Shown in pieces: positions 26,823 to 37,300 of a DNA stretch of 64,000 nt; positions within the stretch are counted from its first letter, which is position 1; each line of letters starts with the position of its first letter. Position numbers and translations under genes: made by a program. This DNA comes from UPXZ01 sp964634605 (lineage in GTDB: Bacteria > Bacteroidota > Bacteroidia > Bacteroidales > Paludibacteraceae), in contig CAZWLJ010000003.1 in the NCBI GenBank assembly GCA_964634605.1, forward strand, positions 1 to 64,000. The letters are read 5' to 3'. Under the pieces are notes generated by a model. That model worked only from the letters and a program-made list of their open reading frames with translations, had not been told where the DNA came from and made no database searches.

Positions 26823-27869
26823 ATGGCAAAAATGAATTTTGGCGGTGTAGAAGAAAATGTAGTTACCCGCGAAGAATTTCCGTTAAGTAAAGCACAGGAA
26901 GTGCTTAGGAATGAAACAATTGCAGTAATAGGTTACGGTGTGCAGGGACCGGGGCAGTCGCTCAACCTCCGCGATAATGGTTTCAACGTAATCGTTGGTC
27001 AACGCAAAGGTGGCAAAACCTGGGACAAGGCAGTGGCTGACGGCTGGGTACCGGGCGAAACTCTGTTTGAAATAGAAGAAGCCTGCGAAAAAGCAACCAT
27101 TATCCAGTATCTGCTTTCGGACGCTGCTCAGATTGAAGTTTGGCCACGTATCAAACCCTTCCTGACTCCCGGTAAAGCACTTTATTTCTCACACGGATTT
27201 GGTATCACCTACAAGGAAAGAACAGGAATAATTCCTCCGGCCGATGTGGATGTAATTCTCGTGGCACCGAAAGGTTCAGGCACTTCCCTGCGTACCATGT
27301 TTCTGGAAGGTCGCGGCCTGAATTCGTCTTATGCCATCTTCCAGGATGCAACCGGACGTGCTTTCGAACGGGTAGTGGCACTCGGAATCGGTGTTGGTTC
27401 GGGCTATTTGTTTGAAACCACCTTCAAACGAGAAGTGTATTCCGACCTTACCGGCGAACGCGGAACACTGATGGGCGCAATACAAGGACTTCTGCTTGCA
27501 CAATACGAGGTGCTCCGCGAAAACGGGCACACTCCATCCGAAGCATTCAACGAAACGGTGGAAGAACTTACACAATCGCTCATGCCGCTCTTTGCAGCCA
27601 AAGGCATGGACTGGATGTATGCCAACTGCTCAACCACCGCTCAGCGGGGCGCCCTGGACTGGATGACTCCTTTCCACGATGCCACAAAACCGGTATTTGA
27701 GAAATTGTATAAAGAAGTTGCCTGTGGTAACGAAGCCCAGCGCTCCATCGACACCAACTCCAAACCCGACTACCGCGAAGGCCTGGAGGCAGAACTGAAA
27801 GCTCTGCGTGAAAGCGAAATGTGGCAGACTGGAGCCGTGGTCCGGAAACTGAGACCGGAAAATAATTAA
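26823..27869 (+). CDS. ilvC: Ketol-acid reductoisomerase
   Basis: Converts acetolactate and acetohydroxybutyrate to the dihydroxy acids by Mg-dependent alkyl migration and NAD(P)H reduction. The 348-residue protein has a Rossmann loop GYGVQGPGQ (38-46), a cofactor-specificity loop GQRKGGKTWDKA (59-70) with Arg/Lys that suggests NADPH, the APKGSG block, and the metal-binding DLTGERGTLMG region with a knotted C-terminal domain. The cofactor loop is unlike the usual enterobacterial form and appears typical of the Bacteroidota branch. It is the last gene of the ilv operon, followed by a strong terminator. Confidence 0.95.
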   Translation: MAKMNFGGVEENVVTREEFPLSKAQEVLRNETIAVIGYGVQGPGQSLNLRDNGFNVIVGQRKGGKTWDKAVADGWVPGETLFEIEEACEKATIIQYLLSDAAQIEVWPRIKPFLTPGKALYFSHGFGITYKERTGIIPPADVDVILVAPKGSGTSLRTMFLEGRGLNSSYAIFQDATGRAFERVVALGIGVGSGYLFETTFKREVYSDLTGERGTLMGAIQGLLLAQYEVLRENGHTPSEAFNETVEELTQSLMPLFAAKGMDWMYANCSTTAQRGALDWMTPFHDATKPVFEKLYKEVACGNEAQRSIDTNSKPDYREGLEAELKALRESEMWQTGAVVRKLRPENN

Positions 27870-27921
27870 GTAAAAATCCACTGACAAAAGATATTAATAC
27901 CGGTTATCACCAGAAATTCAG

Positions 27922-27965
27922 AAAATGCCAGCCTGCTTCGACAGCTAAGCTGGCATTTTGTTTTT
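27922..27965 (+). terminator. Terminator of the ilv operon
   Basis: Perfect 11-bp stem AAAATGCCAGC / GCTGGCATTTT with a 16-base loop that can itself form a short CTG/CAG helix, followed by G and five T. It lies 52 bases after the ilvC stop. Confidence 0.85.
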
Positions 27966-28009
27966 GAAAATCTTTTTGAAAAAATGCTTCCTGATTGAAC
28001 TTTATTGGA

Positions 28010-28113
28010 TAACTTTGTACTGGATGAAACCGGGAGAAATCCTTCAGCCTGACAATGCACGGAATAACGATGGCATTGAAGAGACCATTCGATGCCACCT
28101 GGCACCTGATTAA
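28010..28113 (+). other. -7 promoter box and 29-codon ORF before the barrel gene
   Basis: TAACTTTG at 28010-28017 looks like a -7 box. Seven bases on, a 29-codon frame (28024-28113, starting MKPGEILQPDN) ends 60 bases before the next gene and in the same frame as it. It could be an upstream ORF, a relic, or chance; I recognise no family. Confidence 0.3.
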
Positions 28114-28173
28114 CAGACTGGCAATACCGGAAAAGTTGTTACTATTAAGATTGCAAATTCTATCTACGAAAAA

Positions 28174-28881
28174 ATGAAACTTAAAATTATTGCTTTTTTC
28201 CCGCTTCTGTTACTCAGTTTTTCACTTTCAGCCCAGTTCCGTTTTTTTATGGAAGCTTCCGGAAATGTTACGCTGATTACGGAAAACAAAGTCACTCAAC
28301 TGGCCGAGATAACATCCGACCGGCCTGATTATTATTTATTCAGGACCAGCACCTACGGAGGCAGTTACGCCAACAAACCCGGTGTAGGATTTACTGCCGG
28401 ATTCCAGTATTTTTTCAACAGGGAAAACATCAGTCTTGATGCAGGGATAGACTTTAATAATGTAAATTTTCATCAGACTTTATCTGCTTCAAGCTCTTAT
28501 TTTTATCAGAGAAAAAGCGATTATTTCATTGACAATAAAGGTGTACCTCTGCCCGAGCTTTCCTCAAAAGCGGATAATCACAGCTTGTATTTAGCCTCAT
28601 TGCCGGTTTCCATCTCTTATTATCTGCTTGAAAACAATTTATCGATCAGCCTGGGAGTAATCCCGGGTTTGCTTATCTACAGCACGGGTGGCAGGGGTGC
28701 ATCAGCCGATTTCAGCAAGGCTACTGCCGGAATTCAGGTTCAGCTCCGATATCAGGTTGTGGATAAGTGGTGGATTATGGCTGGTTTTCAGGAATACAGC
28801 ACCAAGCTTTATGAGGCATCGCTCAAACAAAGTTTTTCGAACCTCCGTTTATTAAAACTGGGTGTGAAATACGACATCTGA
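28174..28881 (+). CDS. Outer-membrane beta-barrel protein, unknown role
   Basis: A 235-residue exported protein. Signal peptide about 1-20 (LLLLSFSLSAQ), then alternating hydrophobic/polar strands with aromatic girdles (GFTAGFQYFF, ISLDAGIDFNN, LRLLKLGVKYDI at the C-terminus), typical of small porin-like outer-membrane barrels of Bacteroidota. The final strand ends in an aromatic/hydrophobic residue as expected for BAM recognition. No enzymatic motif is seen. It lies alone after the ilv terminator, with its own possible -7 box, and converges on the omega-amidase gene (21-base gap). Confidence 0.7.
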   Translation: MKLKIIAFFPLLLLSFSLSAQFRFFMEASGNVTLITENKVTQLAEITSDRPDYYLFRTSTYGGSYANKPGVGFTAGFQYFFNRENISLDAGIDFNNVNFHQTLSASSSYFYQRKSDYFIDNKGVPLPELSSKADNHSLYLASLPVSISYYLLENNLSISLGVIPGLLIYSTGGRGASADFSKATAGIQVQLRYQVVDKWWIMAGFQEYSTKLYEASLKQSFSNLRLLKLGVKYDI

Positions 28882-28902
28882 ACATGCCGGAATAGGGATT
28901 TT

Positions 28903-29679
28903 TCACAGTCCTTTCACTTCAAACTCATCGGCATCCTGCCAGAAAGCATATTTCTTTCTGAAATCATCCAGCGGCTTCCTGGATAATCCGAAGGTTTTTG
29001 CGCCCTTTTCGTATTCATCAAAGTCGAGCAGGCGATTGCCTTTGTAGTCGAGCAGTACGCTGTGACCGGAATAGGAAATATTCTTACCGTCCACTCCCAC
29101 CCGGTTCACGCCGCATACAAAAGCCTGGTTTTCGATAGCCCGGGCAGGAAGAAGCGCATCCCAGGCATCCATGCGCACGTGCGGAAAACTGGCGGTATAA
29201 ATCAGCAGGTCATATTCATTATTGCGGTTGCGCGACCAAACCGGAAACCGCACATCGTAGCACACCAGTACGCAGATATTCAGTCCGTGGTAATTCACTA
29301 TTAAACGCTCATTTCCGGCCGAAAAAAGCTTATCTTCACCTCCAAGGGAGAAAAGGTGACGTTTATCAGCCGTTTGTATATCTCCATCAGGGAAAACGAA
29401 GAATGCCCGGTTAAAGATTTTCCCGCAGCCGGAAGCAATAAAACTCCCGGCAATGGCCATACGATAATGTGTTGCCCACTTGCGGAGCGAACGTACTGTT
29501 TCGTCTTCCATCGTTTCGGCCAGTTCCAGCCGGTCTGTACAAAATCCGGTTGTGAACATTTCGGGCAGCACAACCAGGTCAGTCTGCCCGTGAAGAGCCT
29601 GCAAAGCGATTTCGGTATTTCGCAGGTTCGCGTCTTTTTCAGCCCAGACAATATCGGTTTGGAGCAGGGTTATTTTCAT
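28903..29679 (-). CDS. Omega-amidase, YafV/Nit2 type (nitrilase superfamily)
   Basis: Cytoplasmic amidase that hydrolyses 2-oxoglutaramate and 2-oxosuccinamate, the products of glutamine/asparagine transamination. The 258-residue protein has the catalytic triad Glu40 (LPEMFTTGF), Lys106 (DKRHLFSLGGED) and Cys140 in VCYDVRFPVWSRN, the last block being the YafV-subfamily signature. The ATG at 29679 (MKITLLQTD) starts directly with the first beta strand; a longer frame to 29760 adds a hydrophobic run not found in the family. In other bacteria this enzyme often works with a methionine-salvage transaminase; none is adjacent here. Confidence 0.9.
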   Translation of the reverse strand: MKITLLQTDIVWAEKDANLRNTEIALQALHGQTDLVVLPEMFTTGFCTDRLELAETMEDETVRSLRKWATHYRMAIAGSFIASGCGKIFNRAFFVFPDGDIQTADKRHLFSLGGEDKLFSAGNERLIVNYHGLNICVLVCYDVRFPVWSRNRNNEYDLLIYTASFPHVRMDAWDALLPARAIENQAFVCGVNRVGVDGKNISYSGHSVLLDYKGNRLLDFDEYEKGAKTFGLSRKPLDDFRKKYAFWQDADEFEVKGL

Positions 29680-29788
29680 AATTGCCAGAGAATGGAAAGA
29701 ATTTATCAGAAAAGAAATTGATATAGTGAATGTTAGCCAAAATTCGGCTAAGGCTCTCACTGATGAATGAGCTTTTTACCAGACCGGA

Positions 29789-30367
29789 TTAATCTTTTTG
29801 ATTTTTGTCCGGAGCAGTCAGCGTGTTGTCAGGTATTATAAAATTTTCAGGTTTGAGGGCTGTCACTCCCCTGTAGAAATTATAAATATGTTCAAAATCC
29901 TCCTGTTCATTTTCACCCGGAGTGAAAACTTCAGCGATGCCCATTTCTTTTTTTCTGAAATCGATATATGCCAGCTGAATGGGCACTCCTGCACCCCTGG
30001 CGATATAGTAAAATCCTTTCTTCCAGTTCGGATTGGGTTTACGGGTTCCTTCGGGAGTTATTGCCAGATGAAATACAGGTCGTTTATTGAATTCCTCAAT
30101 CATCTGCTGAATCACCGACATACGTTTACTCCGGTCGATAGGCACACCTCCCATTGCTCTGAACAGATAACCCATCGGAAAAAAGAACCAGGATTTTTTC
30201 ATTAGAAATCCGGCTTTCTTATTCAGCGACCAGTAGTACAACTTCCCGATGATAAAATCCCAGTTGCTGGTGTGCGGTGCTACACATATCACGCTTTTCA
30301 TCGGCTCTTCAACCCGATAAACCGATTTCCATCCAAAAAGTTTCAAAATAAGGGCACTTAAATTCAT
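29789..30367 (-). CDS. 1-acylglycerol-3-phosphate-type acyltransferase
   Basis: A 192-residue PlsC-like acyltransferase. The catalytic H-x4-D is HTSNWD (His32, Asp37), followed by the phosphate-binding block GGVPIDRSK and the TPEGTRKPNPNWKKG block. The protein is short, lacks long membrane helices, and has an N-terminal amphipathic stretch. Most such short forms acylate lysophospholipids or related lipids; the exact acceptor is unknown. It is transcribed divergently from the helicase gene from a promoter at 30392-30422. Confidence 0.85.
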   Translation of the reverse strand: MNLSALILKLFGWKSVYRVEEPMKSVICVAPHTSNWDFIIGKLYYWSLNKKAGFLMKKSWFFFPMGYLFRAMGGVPIDRSKRMSVIQQMIEEFNKRPVFHLAITPEGTRKPNPNWKKGFYYIARGAGVPIQLAYIDFRKKEMGIAEVFTPGENEQEDFEHIYNFYRGVTALKPENFIIPDNTLTAPDKNQKD

Positions 30368-30391
30368 AGGGCGGGATTGTAAAATTTTTCA

Positions 30392-30422
30392 CAAATCTAC
30401 TTATTTTCATTCAAACGGCAAG
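30392..30422 (-). promoter_or_regulatory. Promoter of the acyltransferase gene
   Basis: Minus strand CTTG (30422-30419), 19 bases, TAGATTTG (30399-30392). One mismatch in the -33 box; the start would be about 20 nt upstream of the ATG at 30367. Confidence 0.55.
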
Positions 30423-30461
30423 TTGTTGATAAGTATTTTCTGAAATTTAAGGGTAAAATTG

Positions 30462-30469
30462 TAACTTTG
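30462..30469 (+). promoter_or_regulatory. -7 promoter box of the helicase gene
   Basis: TAACTTTG at 30462-30469, about 42 bases before the ATG at 30512. The -33 region reads TTTCTG, a poor match. Confidence 0.45.
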
Positions 30470-30511
30470 TAGAATAAAGAGTTTACGGGTAAAACTCAGA
30501 ATCTGAAATAT

Positions 30512-32827
30512 ATGAATTTTCTTAACGAACTAAATAAAAGCCAGTTAGACGCAGTGACTTTCACTGATGGTCCCTCACTGGTCATTGCAGGTGCCGGATC
30601 CGGAAAAACACGTGTACTCACCTACAAGATTGCTTACCTGCTTTCAAAAGGAATATCACCGGCTTCGATACTGGCACTAACCTTTACCAATAAAGCAGCC
30701 AGAGAAATGCGGAAACGAATAGGCGAACTGGTTGGTTTTCAGACCTCAAGGTACCTTTGGATGGGCACGTTCCACTCCATTTTTTCACGCATTCTGCGCG
30801 CCGAAGCAGAACTGGTCGGGTTCGGAAAAGATTTCAGCATCTACGATACTTCCGACAGCAAAAGCCTGATAAAAAGCATTATAAAAGAGATGAAACTGGA
30901 TGATAAAATCTACAAACCGGGAAATATACACTCACGCATTTCGGCTGCAAAAAACAACCTGATTACACCACAGGCATACGCTTCGGATACCGACCTGCTG
31001 AAAGCCGACACTCAGTTGCGGGTGCCCCGCACAAGTGAAATTTATGCCATCTATGCAAGCCGTTGCAAACAGGCCAATGCAATGGATTTTGACGATTTGC
31101 TGCTCCAGACCAACATCCTGTTTCGGAATCATCCCGAAACACTTGCAAAATACCATCATATTTTCGGGTATATACTGGTGGATGAATATCAGGATACTAA
31201 CTTTGCTCAGTACCTGATTATTAAAAAACTGGCAGAGCGGCACGAGCGAATTTGCGTGGTGGGCGATGATGCGCAGAGCATCTATTCGTTCCGCGGAGCC
31301 AACATCGATAACATTCTGAAATTTCAGCAAACGTATAAAAATGCACCACTTTTCAAACTGGAGCAAAATTACCGTTCTACAAAAAACATTGTAAAGGCAG
31401 CCAACAGCCTGATTGACAAAAATTCGGAACAAATCCGGAAAAAAATTTTTTCAGAAAAAGAGGAAGGAAACCTGATTCGGGTTACTTCCGTGATGACCGA
31501 TTTTGAAGAAGCTTTTTACGTAGCCAGCAGCATCAGCAACTTACATGACACTGACAATCTGCTTTTTAAGGAAATAGCAGTGCTTTACCGTACCAACTCA
31601 CAGTCGCGTGTGATGGAAGAAGCACTGAGAAAGCAAAACATTCCTTACCGAATCTATGGCGGGCTATCATTCTATCAGCGCAAAGAAATCAAAGATGTAA
31701 TATCATACCTGAGGCTGACGGCAAACCATGACGACGAAGAAGCACTGAAACGAATCATCAACTATCCGGCGCGCGGTATTGGCGATGTGACAATTGATAA
31801 GCTCACAAATACAGCGCAACTCTTCGGAGTGAGCATCTGGGAAGTACTGAAAGATATGCTGAAGTACAATCTGAACGTAAACGCCGGGACGGCTGCCAAA
31901 CTGGCACAGTTCAGAGACATGATTGAGGTATTTGCCAGTCAGATTCATACTCTTGACGCTTACGAGCTGGCCGAAAACATCGTGAAAACTACAGGTGTGA
32001 TTGCCGACGCGATTAACGACCGTTCGGCAGAGAACCTCAGCCGCGTCGACAACGTACAGGAACTCCTGAAAGCCATTCATGAATTTACGGAACAAAAAAG
32101 AAAAGAAGAAAACGCTGAACTGGTTACACTACCCGAATTCCTCTCTGAGGTTTCGCTGCTTACAGACCAGGACACCGGCGAAGATGAAAACGACGACAAG
32201 GTAACCCTGATGACCATCCATGCTGCTAAAGGACTGGAATTCAGAAGTGTGTTCATTGTCGGGATGGAAGAACAACTTTTCCCGTCGCCTTATGCCGAAA
32301 CACCCCGTGAAATGGAAGAAGAACGAAGGTTGTTTTATGTGGCTATCACGCGTGCCGAGGAAAACTGCTTTATCAGCTATTCCAAATCAAGATTCAGAAA
32401 CGGGCAGACGAATTTCGCCAACCCGAGCCGTTTCCTTAAAGACATTGATAAAAAATACCTCGAGTACAACGAAGAAGAAGGCTTTCCGCAAAATAAAAAC
32501 TCACTCTTCAACCGGTGGGACGATGACCTGGAAATTGAACGAAACCGTTTCAGACCAGCATCATCCGGAACAGCTGCAGTAAAGACTTTCAGCGAACCGG
32601 CACAACCGCGCAAACTCAGGAAAATAACCGCTTCGGTGAGTAACGAAACTCCGGTAACAAACGAAAACCTGCCTGTTGGAACATATGTGAAACACGCGAT
32701 TTTCGGTATAGGAAAAGTAACAAAAACAACCCTTACCGATGGTAATGAGAAAGCTGAGATTGATTTCGGCGAAAAGGGTGTAAAATCACTGCTTCTGAAA
32801 TTTGCCAAACTGGAAATACTGAAATAA
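30512..32827 (+). CDS. UvrD/PcrA/Rep-family superfamily 1A DNA helicase
   Basis: 3'-5' helicase of DNA repair and replication restart. The 771-residue protein has all SF1A motifs in order: Q motif LNKSQLDAV, Walker A AGAGSGKTRVLTYKI (about 27-41), Ia LTFTNKAAREMRKRI, Walker B VDEYQDTN, motif III VVGDDAQSIYSFRGA, motif IV LEQNYRSTKNI, motif V TLMTIHAAKGLEF and motif VI YVAITRAEENCFI. A C-terminal basic region and a short Tudor-like end (GTYVKHAIFGIGKVTKT) match PcrA/UvrD. It precedes recA on the same strand with a probable terminator between them. Confidence 0.95.
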   Translation: MNFLNELNKSQLDAVTFTDGPSLVIAGAGSGKTRVLTYKIAYLLSKGISPASILALTFTNKAAREMRKRIGELVGFQTSRYLWMGTFHSIFSRILRAEAELVGFGKDFSIYDTSDSKSLIKSIIKEMKLDDKIYKPGNIHSRISAAKNNLITPQAYASDTDLLKADTQLRVPRTSEIYAIYASRCKQANAMDFDDLLLQTNILFRNHPETLAKYHHIFGYILVDEYQDTNFAQYLIIKKLAERHERICVVGDDAQSIYSFRGANIDNILKFQQTYKNAPLFKLEQNYRSTKNIVKAANSLIDKNSEQIRKKIFSEKEEGNLIRVTSVMTDFEEAFYVASSISNLHDTDNLLFKEIAVLYRTNSQSRVMEEALRKQNIPYRIYGGLSFYQRKEIKDVISYLRLTANHDDEEALKRIINYPARGIGDVTIDKLTNTAQLFGVSIWEVLKDMLKYNLNVNAGTAAKLAQFRDMIEVFASQIHTLDAYELAENIVKTTGVIADAINDRSAENLSRVDNVQELLKAIHEFTEQKRKEENAELVTLPEFLSEVSLLTDQDTGEDENDDKVTLMTIHAAKGLEFRSVFIVGMEEQLFPSPYAETPREMEEERRLFYVAITRAEENCFISYSKSRFRNGQTNFANPSRFLKDIDKKYLEYNEEEGFPQNKNSLFNRWDDDLEIERNRFRPASSGTAAVKTFSEPAQPRKLRKITASVSNETPVTNENLPVGTYVKHAIFGIGKVTKTTLTDGNEKAEIDFGEKGVKSLLLKFAKLEILK

Positions 32828-32893
32828 AGGCGTTGATGATTTTTTCACATAAAATTAGTAAAAATCTGAAATACCAGGGCCTGAAAAGACCGG

Positions 32894-32917
32894 GAAAATC
32901 AAGGATTTGATTTTTTT
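32894..32917 (+). terminator. Possible terminator between helicase gene and recA
   Basis: Stem AAAATCAA / TTGATTTT with a GGAT loop followed by TTT. AT-rich but well placed. Confidence 0.4.
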
Positions 32918-32960
32918 CATTTAATAATAAAATAGAATACATTTACTTTGAATTATTTTT

Positions 32961-32968
32961 TATCTTTG
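32961..32968 (+). promoter_or_regulatory. -7 promoter box of recA
   Basis: TATCTTTG at 32961-32968, 27 bases before the recA ATG. A TTTG occurs only 10 bases upstream, not at the canonical 19. I see no LexA-type palindrome. Confidence 0.5.
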
Positions 32969-32995
32969 TAACAATTAAACTAAACACAATACAAT

Positions 32996-34015
32996 ATGGC
33001 TAAGAACAAGGAAGAAAATACAAGTCCGGTGAGCGAAAAACTGAAAGCGTTGCAGCTGGCTATGGACAAAATTGACAAAGATTATGGCAAGGGCGCTATC
33101 ATGCGCATGGGCGACAGCGAAGTGATAAAAGTTGCTGTCATACCTACCGGCTCCATTGGTCTTAACGCGGCGTTAGGCGTAGGAGGATATCCCCGCGGAA
33201 GAGTGATTGAAATTTACGGACCGGAAGCATCGGGCAAAACCACGCTGGCCATACACGCGATAGCCGAAGCACAAAAAAACGGAGGCATTGCCGCCTTCAT
33301 CGATGCAGAACATGCATTCGACCGTTACTATGCCGAAAAACTGGGAGTTAATACCGATGAACTGCTCATTTCGCAACCCGACGATGGCGAACAGGCACTC
33401 GAAATAGCTGATCAGCTGATACGTTCTGCCGCTATTGATATTGTTGTAATCGACTCGGTAGCTGCCCTCACACCCCGGAAAGAAATTGAAGGAGATATGG
33501 GCGACTCCAACGTGGGACTACAGGCACGACTGATGTCACAGGCACTGCGCAAACTTACCGCCAATATCAGCAAAACAAATACTACCTGTATTTTTATCAA
33601 CCAGTTGCGCGAAAAAATCGGCGTGATGTTTGGAAATCCGGAAACTACAACCGGAGGAAACGCTCTGAAGTTCTATTCATCCGTTCGTCTGGATATCCGC
33701 AGAGTGAGCCAGCTGAAAGACGGCGATGATGCCATCGGTAATCAGGTGCGGGTAAAAGTGGTGAAAAACAAAGTAGCTCCCCCGTTTCGTAAAGCAGAAT
33801 TCGACATCATGTTCGGCGAAGGAATCTCACGAACCGGCGAAATAGTTGACTTAGGTGTGGAATACGGAATCATCAAGAAAAGCGGTTCGTGGTTCAGCTA
33901 TGGCGACACAAAACTGGCACAGGGACGCGACTCCACTAAAAACCTGATGAAAGAAAACCCGGATCTCTCTGCTGAACTGGAAGCCAAAATCATGGATGCC
34001 ATTTCACAAAAATAG
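32996..34015 (+). CDS. recA: Recombinase RecA
   Basis: Strand-exchange ATPase of homologous recombination and SOS co-protease. The 339-residue protein has Walker A GPEASGKT (75-82), Walker B in IDIVVIDSVAAL, the DNA-binding loop L1 region EIEGDMGDSNVGLQARLMSQALRK, the KIGVMFGNPETTTGGNALKF loop, and a short C-terminal tail that is less acidic than in E. coli. Start and length match Bacteroidota RecA. It has its own -7 box and a strong terminator, so it is probably monocistronic. Confidence 0.98.
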   Translation: MAKNKEENTSPVSEKLKALQLAMDKIDKDYGKGAIMRMGDSEVIKVAVIPTGSIGLNAALGVGGYPRGRVIEIYGPEASGKTTLAIHAIAEAQKNGGIAAFIDAEHAFDRYYAEKLGVNTDELLISQPDDGEQALEIADQLIRSAAIDIVVIDSVAALTPRKEIEGDMGDSNVGLQARLMSQALRKLTANISKTNTTCIFINQLREKIGVMFGNPETTTGGNALKFYSSVRLDIRRVSQLKDGDDAIGNQVRVKVVKNKVAPPFRKAEFDIMFGEGISRTGEIVDLGVEYGIIKKSGSWFSYGDTKLAQGRDSTKNLMKENPDLSAELEAKIMDAISQK

Positions 34016-34093
34016 AATAAAAAAACCTTCAAAAAACTATACACAGATTAATCACATCTGATTCTGATCTTTTTGTAAACCACAATACATGAA

Positions 34094-34129
34094 GAAATAA
34101 GGGAATCTCTGTTTCCCTTATTTCTTTTT
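34094..34129 (+). terminator. Terminator of recA
   Basis: Perfect 12-bp stem GAAATAAGGGAA / TTCCCTTATTTC with a 7-base loop, followed by TTTTT. The remaining gap to the next gene (to 34315) shows no gene. Confidence 0.85.
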
Positions 34130-34315
34130 AAATAACTTACATTCAATAAAAAAGGAATAAATATTGCTTACAAAACATTAGCCATCAGCCACTGATTACA
34201 TAAAAGAAAGTCAAAAACCTGCATTATTTTCACTAATCAAAAGTGAATCGCAGCAGGATGCACTACTCCCGGCAACTACCGGGATGACCTTAATGAAAAA
34301 ACAAAACACAGACCG

Positions 34316-37300
34316 ATGAATAAACACGTATCTCTTTTTCTGTTCATATTCATACCTCAATTGCTCATCTCTCAGTTGAAAATCAATGAGTTGATGACAA
34401 ACAATGTTTCAGCCGTACTGGATGACAGCTACAACTATTCGATGTGGGTAGAACTTTACAACACAAGCACTACCACTTCATACAACCAATCCCTCTGCTA
34501 TTTCACAGATGACCTTACCCAACCAAAAAAATGGCAACCATCATCAAAATTAATCGGACCCCGCGGATACACCGTGTTATGGTTTGAAAGAAACGACAGA
34601 GCCGGTCATGCCAGTTTCAAACTCAAACCAGCCGGAGGTGTGCTTTACATGCTCAACCAGTCCGGACAGGTTATTGATAATGTGATTTATCCTGAGCAAT
34701 ACCGCAACATATCTTACGGGCGGACTACCGACGGTGGTTTCGAATGGGGTTACTTCGAGCAGCACAGTTCAGGTGCATCCAACAACGGGAAAGCCCGTGC
34801 ATCGGAACGATGTGCAAAACCCGAATTCCACACACAAGGAGGATTTTATAAATCCCCTATTACCGTTTCGCTGGCTTCGCCCATGACCGGCGATACGATA
34901 TACTACACTCTCAACGGGGCTGAACCTACCCGAAATCACACACGATACACACCGGGAACCTCCATCAGTGTCAATAACACATCGGTAATCAGAGCGAGGT
35001 GTTTTTCGCGCAACAAGCTTTCGAGCGATATAACCAGTTGTACTTACTTCATAGGCGAACGCAACTTCAGATTGCCGGTCGTTTCTGTTGTTACCGAACA
35101 GAAAAACCTGACTGACAACACCATAGGCATCTACGTGGTAGGAACCAACGGAATTGTTGGAAACGGGATGAATACACCTGCCAACTGGAATCAGGACTGG
35201 GACCGTGCAGCCAATATCGAACTTTATGACACAACCAATACTTCACAGGTCAACCAGGAAGTTGACATACGGATTGCCGGCGGATGGACCCGCATGAACG
35301 GTCAGAAATCGCTGATACTTAATCCGACTAATAAATACGGGGAAAATAAATTTGAATATGACTTTTTCAGGGCATCCAAACCCGGAATGAAGTACCGAAG
35401 CATCCTGTTTCGTAATTCCGGAAACGATTTCGACCATTCAATGCTTCGCGACGGATTCATGCAATCGATCGTGATGAAGCGAATGAATCTGGATTGTATT
35501 GCCTATGAACCTGCCGTTTGCTTCATGAACGGTGTGTACTACGGCATACAGAACCTTCGCGAACGCTCCGATGAAGATTTTGTATATTCAAATTACGGAT
35601 ATGACGAAGAGGATATTATTCTTCTCGAATCGTGGAAAATGAGCAACAACAGCGAATTTCTGAAACTCTCAAATTATATAACCAACAACGACATTACTCA
35701 AAAAGCTGTTTACGACCAGGTTTGCGAAATGATGGATATCGATAATTTCATGGATTATTTCCTGACTGAAATTTACCTGCGAAATACAGACTGGCCACAC
35801 AACAACGTGAAAACCTGGAAGAAAAAAGAAGGTGGCAAATGGCGCTGGATACTCTATGACACTGATTTCGGTTATAATATCTGGAATAATGACCATACAC
35901 ATAATACCTTAACATGGGCGCTCGGCGAACAGGCCGGAACATTACCGGCCGATGCTCCCTGGTCAACTTTGCTGCTCCGGCGACTTGTACTGAACGATAC
36001 ATTCAGGAAACGCTTTATCGACAAATTTGCCATTCAGATGTCGTCCACCTTTGAAGCTACCCGCGCCAATGCAATTCTCGACAGTCTGGCTGCCAAAATC
36101 GCGGCAGAAATTGTTTACCATAAAAGCAAATGGGGATCGGGACGTGATTTCAACGCTGACCTCAGTATAATGAAAGGATTTTCGGTCAATCGTCCAATTT
36201 CGATGATGAATTTTATCGGGGCACGTTTTCTGAATAATCCGGGCACTGCTGAAATTCAAATAAGTTCGAACAATCCGAAAGCAACCTACCGGTACAACTC
36301 GGAAATAATACAGGATGCCCGGATTAACCTGAAACACTTTAAGAATCAGGCGTATAACCTCGAAGCAAATACAATACCCGGTTATACATTCAAACAATGG
36401 GAAATCCAGTCAAACGTCTCTTCGCAGTACCTGATTCCAAACGGGAGCATCTGGAAGTACTGGGATGGCAATGCGATGCCTGCTTCAAACTGGTATTCAG
36501 CCGGATACTCCGACAGCGGATGGAAAAGCGGAACCGCACCATTGGGATACGGATCGCTGGGACATTCAACGACAATCAGCTATGGCAGCGATTCGAACAA
36601 TAAATACCCGACGGCATATTTCAGAAAAAACATCAGCATTACTAATCTGGCATCGAAAGACAATTTTGTAATCAGCACTTCAGTGGACGACGGAGCAGCC
36701 GTATACGTAAACGGCACCGAAGTGGGGCGTGTTAACATGCCTGCCGGCGCTTTGACATACAACACCTATTCAACCACATACAACAACGGCGTTACAGGAA
36801 TTTTTAACGTACCGAAGAATCTGCTGAACGAAGGGGATAATCTGATTGCTGTGGAAGTACATCAAACCTCTGCCAACAGCTCCGATCTGATTTTCAACCT
36901 GCAATTTACCTGTAATTCAACCGGAGTAAATCAGGTAATTTCATCACCCGTTTATACATCCGTAGTCTCCGGTTCAGTCGGTATCAGAGCTATTTATGAG
37001 AAAAATCAGGGCGAAGATCCGGACAAAGACCTGGATGTGGTAATTAATGAAATAGTGGCATCCAACACGCTCTCTGCTGATGAATATGGTGATAAGGACG
37101 ATTACCTTGAAATTTACAACAACGGAAGTAATGCAGTGAATATCGGCGGATGGTACATTTCCGATACACCGGCAAATCAAACCCTGTATCAGATACCAGC
37201 ATCCAATCCGGCACTTACCACCATTCCGGCAAAAGGACGTCTGGTAATCTGGGCTGACGGAGAACCGCTTCAGGGCATACTGCATGCAGACTTCAAACTG

